Of a DNA stretch of 56,666 nt, positions 54,109 through 56,666 are shown one piece after another (position 1 is the stretch's first letter; each line of letters starts with the position of its first letter). The translations under genes and the position numbers were made by a program. The DNA comes from Lachnospiraceae bacterium. GTDB taxonomy: Bacteria; Bacillota; Clostridia; Lachnospirales; Lachnospiraceae. Under the pieces are notes generated by a model, which searched no databases, was not told the DNA's origin, and saw only the letters and a list, made by a program, of their open reading frames with translations. The DNA lies in the NCBI GenBank assembly GCA_029068555.1, contig JAIECJ010000042.1:1-56666 (forward strand). Direction: 5' to 3'.

Positions 54109-55029
54109 ATGAAAACAGACAGATTATACGCACTTACTTTATATCTGCTAAATCATGGAAAGTCTTCCGCCTCGGAGTTAGCAAAGCATTTTGAAGTATC
54201 TGTACGGACGATTCAGAGGGATATAGATGCTTTGTGTCAGGCTGGCATTCCGATTTGTGCTTTTACCGGTACAAATGGTGGATATGAAATTTTAAGTGAT
54301 TTCAAAATGAATAACCAACTTGCATCGAAGGATGAATATGCCTATATTGCAACTGCCATAAATGGATTAAAAACGGTTACTAATAATCCGGTGGCTGATG
54401 ATATTTACGAGAAAATAACAGCCATATCCAAGAACAATAATACAGGTATGATTCTGGATTTTTCCGTATTAAGAGAAGGAGATGAAAAATTACTTCAAAT
54501 CTTGCAATCTGCGGTTAAGAATAAGCGAGTGGTTAGATTTACATATACAAATAATAGCGGAGAAACAAGGCAACATTGTGTAGAACCGATAGCGGTTATT
54601 TACAAATGGTATGCTTGGTATATGTTGGCATATAATTCGGCGAAGCAGGATTATAGGACATATAAGCTGGTTCGAATGGAAGATGTTTGCATAACAGAAG
54701 ATGAATTTTCCAAGGAGCACAAGTCGGCACAGGCTATATTAAATGATTGTGATAATTCCTATCGGGGAAAAGATATAACTACAAGAGTTCGGATGCGATG
54801 TCGTGGAAATTCGATACATAGAATAAAGGAATATTTAAACGGACAGCTAATAGAAACATGTGATGACGGTAGTTCTATTATGGAGATTCATATTGTAGAG
54901 AATGAGCAATGGTGGATTGGCGTTGTTTTATCGCAGGGAAAAGAAGTCGAGATTATAGAACCAAAGCATATAAAAGAACGGATAATTAATAGCGCCCAAG
55001 ATATTCTTTTTTTATATAAGAAACTATGA
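54109..55029 (+). CDS. YafY/WYL-domain transcriptional regulator
   Basis: 306 residues: an N-terminal winged helix (SASELAKHFEVSVRTIQRDIDAL), a linker, and a WYL domain (KNKRVVRFTYTNNSGETR, YKWYAWYMLAYN, YRTYKLVRM) with a C-terminal WCX extension. WYL proteins sense nucleic acids or small ligands and often regulate defence genes. Here it lies between the membrane protein and a GNAT gene. Confidence 0.9.
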   Translation: MKTDRLYALTLYLLNHGKSSASELAKHFEVSVRTIQRDIDALCQAGIPICAFTGTNGGYEILSDFKMNNQLASKDEYAYIATAINGLKTVTNNPVADDIYEKITAISKNNNTGMILDFSVLREGDEKLLQILQSAVKNKRVVRFTYTNNSGETRQHCVEPIAVIYKWYAWYMLAYNSAKQDYRTYKLVRMEDVCITEDEFSKEHKSAQAILNDCDNSYRGKDITTRVRMRCRGNSIHRIKEYLNGQLIETCDDGSSIMEIHIVENEQWWIGVVLSQGKEVEIIEPKHIKERIINSAQDILFLYKKL

Positions 55030-55114
55030 CACACAGATGTCGTAATTTGTGTGAGACAATGCTTATAAAGCTATTTAGTGCTTAACGAATTGCGATATGG
55101 AGGTTGATAAGAAG

Positions 55115-55678
55115 ATGAGTATTGATGTGTATGAACAGATTCCGGTTATGGAAAGCGGTAAGTTTTTGTTGAGGGAAATTGAAGAGGCGGATGCGGAGCA
55201 TTTGCTTAAGGTATATTCCGATAAGGATGCCGTACCGCTTTTCAACAGTGACAACTGCGTAAATGGTTTTTACTATACTTCAATTGAAGAAATGAAGGAT
55301 ACCATTGCGTTTTGGAAGAGAGAATATCAAAGTAGATATTATGTACGGTGGGCTATTATTGACAAAAATGCTAACTGTGCAATTGGTACAATAGAATTGT
55401 TTAACCGAAAGGCAAGGGATTATTTCAATAACTGCGGATTGCTCCGACTGGACTTAAGAAGTGATTATGAAAAACAAGATATTATAGAGGATATTCTTGG
55501 AATTGTCATTCCTGAAACAAAAGAAATGTTTGCCTGTGAAATGATTGCAACCAAGGCGATTTCGATTGCAAAAGAACGTATACGAGCTTTAGAACATAAG
55601 GAATTTTGTTTATCAGAAGAATCGGTGATAGGACATAACGGAATAAAGTACGATTCCTATTATGTTCGGGAGGTGTAG
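55115..55678 (+). CDS. GNAT acetyltransferase
   Basis: 187 residues, RimJ/RimL-like. GKFLLREIEEADAEHLLKVYSD starts the GNAT fold and CAIGTIELF marks beta-4. The acetyl-CoA loop is degenerate: after LRSDYEK the usual Gly-rich Q/RxxGxG/A signature is missing, so catalysis is uncertain. GGAGG at 55100-55104 favours the ATG at 55115 over 55097. Confidence 0.7.
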   Translation: MSIDVYEQIPVMESGKFLLREIEEADAEHLLKVYSDKDAVPLFNSDNCVNGFYYTSIEEMKDTIAFWKREYQSRYYVRWAIIDKNANCAIGTIELFNRKARDYFNNCGLLRLDLRSDYEKQDIIEDILGIVIPETKEMFACEMIATKAISIAKERIRALEHKEFCLSEESVIGHNGIKYDSYYVREV

Positions 55679-55681
55679 AGA

Positions 55682-56371
55682 ATGGCTTTTGATTTCAAGA
55701 AAGAATACAAAGAATTTTATATGCCTAAGAATAAACCTGAAATAGTCAATGTTTCGACGGCTAATTATATTGCTGTCAGAGGGAAAGGTAATCCGAACAC
55801 TCCGGATGGCGAGTACCAACAGGCAATAAGTGTATTGTATGCGGTTGCATATACTTTGAAGATGAGTTACAAAACAGATTACAAGATAAAAGGATTTTTC
55901 GAATATGTAGTTCCGCCATTGGAAGGTTTCTGGTGGCAGGGTGAGCGGCATCCGATGGATGCTGTGGTGCGAACCGACCGAGCCGGCAGGCGAGATGATG
56001 TTCAAGGTGTGGACTATGGGAATAAGGACACATTTAACTGGATTTCTGTTATTCGATTGCCTGACTTTGTAACAAGAAAGGATTTTGAATGGGCGATAGA
56101 TACTGCGACCAAAAAGAAAAAGTTAGACTGCAGCAAAGCAGAATTTTTGACGATTGACGAAGGCTTATGTGTTCAGATCATGCATATAGGACCATTTGAT
56201 AATGAGCCAGAGTCGGTGGCGATTATGGATGCGTTTCTGGAAGAGAACGGGTATGTGAATGATATTAATGAAAAGCGTTTACATCATGAAATTTATATGT
56301 CTGACGCAAGGAAGGTTGCGCCGGAGAAGTGGAAGACAGTAATTAGACATCCGATTAAAAGAAAAAAGTAA
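55682..56371 (+). CDS. GyrI-like small-molecule-binding protein
   Basis: 229 residues. It is a stand-alone GyrI-like/SOUL-type domain: DFKKEYKEFYMPKNKPEIV, NYIAVRGKGNPN, FEYVVPPLEGFWW, FNWISVIRLPDFVT, CVQIMHIGPFDNEP and a C-terminal HHEIYMSDARKVAPEKW. Between FWWQ and QGVDYGNK lies a GC-rich insertion of about 20 residues (HPMDAVVRTDRAGRRDD) that I do not expect in the family. It starts three bases after the GNAT gene. Confidence 0.82.
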   Translation: MAFDFKKEYKEFYMPKNKPEIVNVSTANYIAVRGKGNPNTPDGEYQQAISVLYAVAYTLKMSYKTDYKIKGFFEYVVPPLEGFWWQGERHPMDAVVRTDRAGRRDDVQGVDYGNKDTFNWISVIRLPDFVTRKDFEWAIDTATKKKKLDCSKAEFLTIDEGLCVQIMHIGPFDNEPESVAIMDAFLEENGYVNDINEKRLHHEIYMSDARKVAPEKWKTVIRHPIKRKK

Positions 56372-56395
56372 TTTATGCGAAAGGAGTTGCAGGAT

Positions 56396-56550
56396 ATGAA
56401 CAATTCAATAATTTACCGTCCTTTGACGGCAACTCCGTTCAAAAGAAATAGCTTTATACGAAAATTCCCCCTTCTAAAGAATTGCAATCCTACATCAGAT
56501 GTTTTTGGGGAACAGAAAATCCACTTATACAAATCGGGATTTGCAGATGA
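56396..56550 (+). pseudogene. frameshifted AraC-family regulator fragment
   Basis: Starts MNNSIIYRPLTATPFKRN with AAGGAG nine bases upstream. At the C run 56467-56471 the frame must shift by -1 to continue as PPSKELQSYIRCFWGTENPL, the typical N-terminal cupin-region start of AraC-type regulators, and then stops at TGA 56548-56550. No helix-turn-helix end follows, so the gene is both shifted and truncated. Confidence 0.55.
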
Positions 56551-56613
56551 AAATATTAAACTTTCCCTATTTTTCAAGGCTTTTCAAGTCTCATACAGTG
56601 AATTGATATGTAT

Positions 56614-56660
56614 TTTCCCTTGTTTTTGCCCTTATGGGCAGTTTACAAGGGAAAGTTTTT
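56614..56660 (+). terminator. hairpin at the window end
   Basis: TTTCCCTTGT (56614-56623) pairs with ACAAGGGAAA (56645-56654) around an inner GCCC/GGGC hairpin, followed by GTTTTT. AAACTTTCCCT at 56558-56568 can also pair with AGGGAAAGTTT at 56648-56658. It could be a terminator or the end of a mobile element cut off by the window. Confidence 0.4.
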
Positions 56661-56666
56661 CTGAAT

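Overview
The window looks like a chromosomal segment of a Gram-positive anaerobe of the class Clostridia, most likely a member of the Lachnospiraceae. This rests on family content and gene style: a methionyl-tRNA synthetase with a C-terminal tRNA-binding domain, a meso-diaminopimelate dehydrogenase, MutS2, a YhaM-type exoribonuclease, an RlmD-type methyltransferase with a long C-terminal extension, VTC and DUF4956 genes beside an OmpR-type two-component system, and GGAGG ribosome-binding sites almost throughout. No rRNA, tRNA or CRISPR array was recognised.

Layout. 1-7714 is ordinary chromosome: metG, a HAD phosphatase, ddh and a heterodimeric ABC exporter. 7766-12496 is an accessory block: a divergent hicA/hicB pair around a consensus promoter with a 21-bp inverted repeat, two tandem amphipathic micropeptides of 25 and 26 residues, and a two-gene unit made of a 611-residue protein with a histidine-kinase-type ATPase end and a 514-residue protein with a receiver-like N-terminus and a HEPN-type R-N-x3-H motif. 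12507-17868 is a VTC / DUF4956 / surface lipoprotein / response regulator / sensor kinase operon with a PmrA-box-like direct repeat in its promoter. 17956-27042 is a cell-surface polysaccharide locus: an XRE regulator, two GlfT2-like glycosyltransferases, a Wzm/Wzt-type ABC exporter, an Fe-S protein fused to a pyruvyltransferase and a polytopic membrane protein. 27084-36085 is core again: a mutS2-regulator-kinase operon on the minus strand, then a degenerate HtrA-like protein, yhaM and rlmD on the plus strand.

From about 36150 to the end the DNA becomes visibly AT-richer and looks like a defence and mobile-element island. It holds two DUF2971 proteins, a type III restriction-modification pair, a HEPN protein, several GNAT acetyltransferases, a non-coding region with a 36-bp-period hairpin repeat and an attenuator-like leader, a RhuM protein and a large serine recombinase, an IetAS-type AAA ATPase plus subtilase pair, a chimeric purN remnant, a membrane protein, a WYL regulator, a GyrI-like protein and a frameshifted AraC fragment.

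The least explained parts are: (i) the micropeptide / kinase / receiver-HEPN block at 8787-12496; (ii) a 69-residue C-terminal module that aligns without gaps between RlmD, where it is cut by an in-frame TGA, and the serine recombinase 11 kb downstream; (iii) the 36-bp repeats whose constant 9-mer recurs in a palindrome over the -35 box in front of rhuM. All family assignments were made by reading motifs, without database searches.
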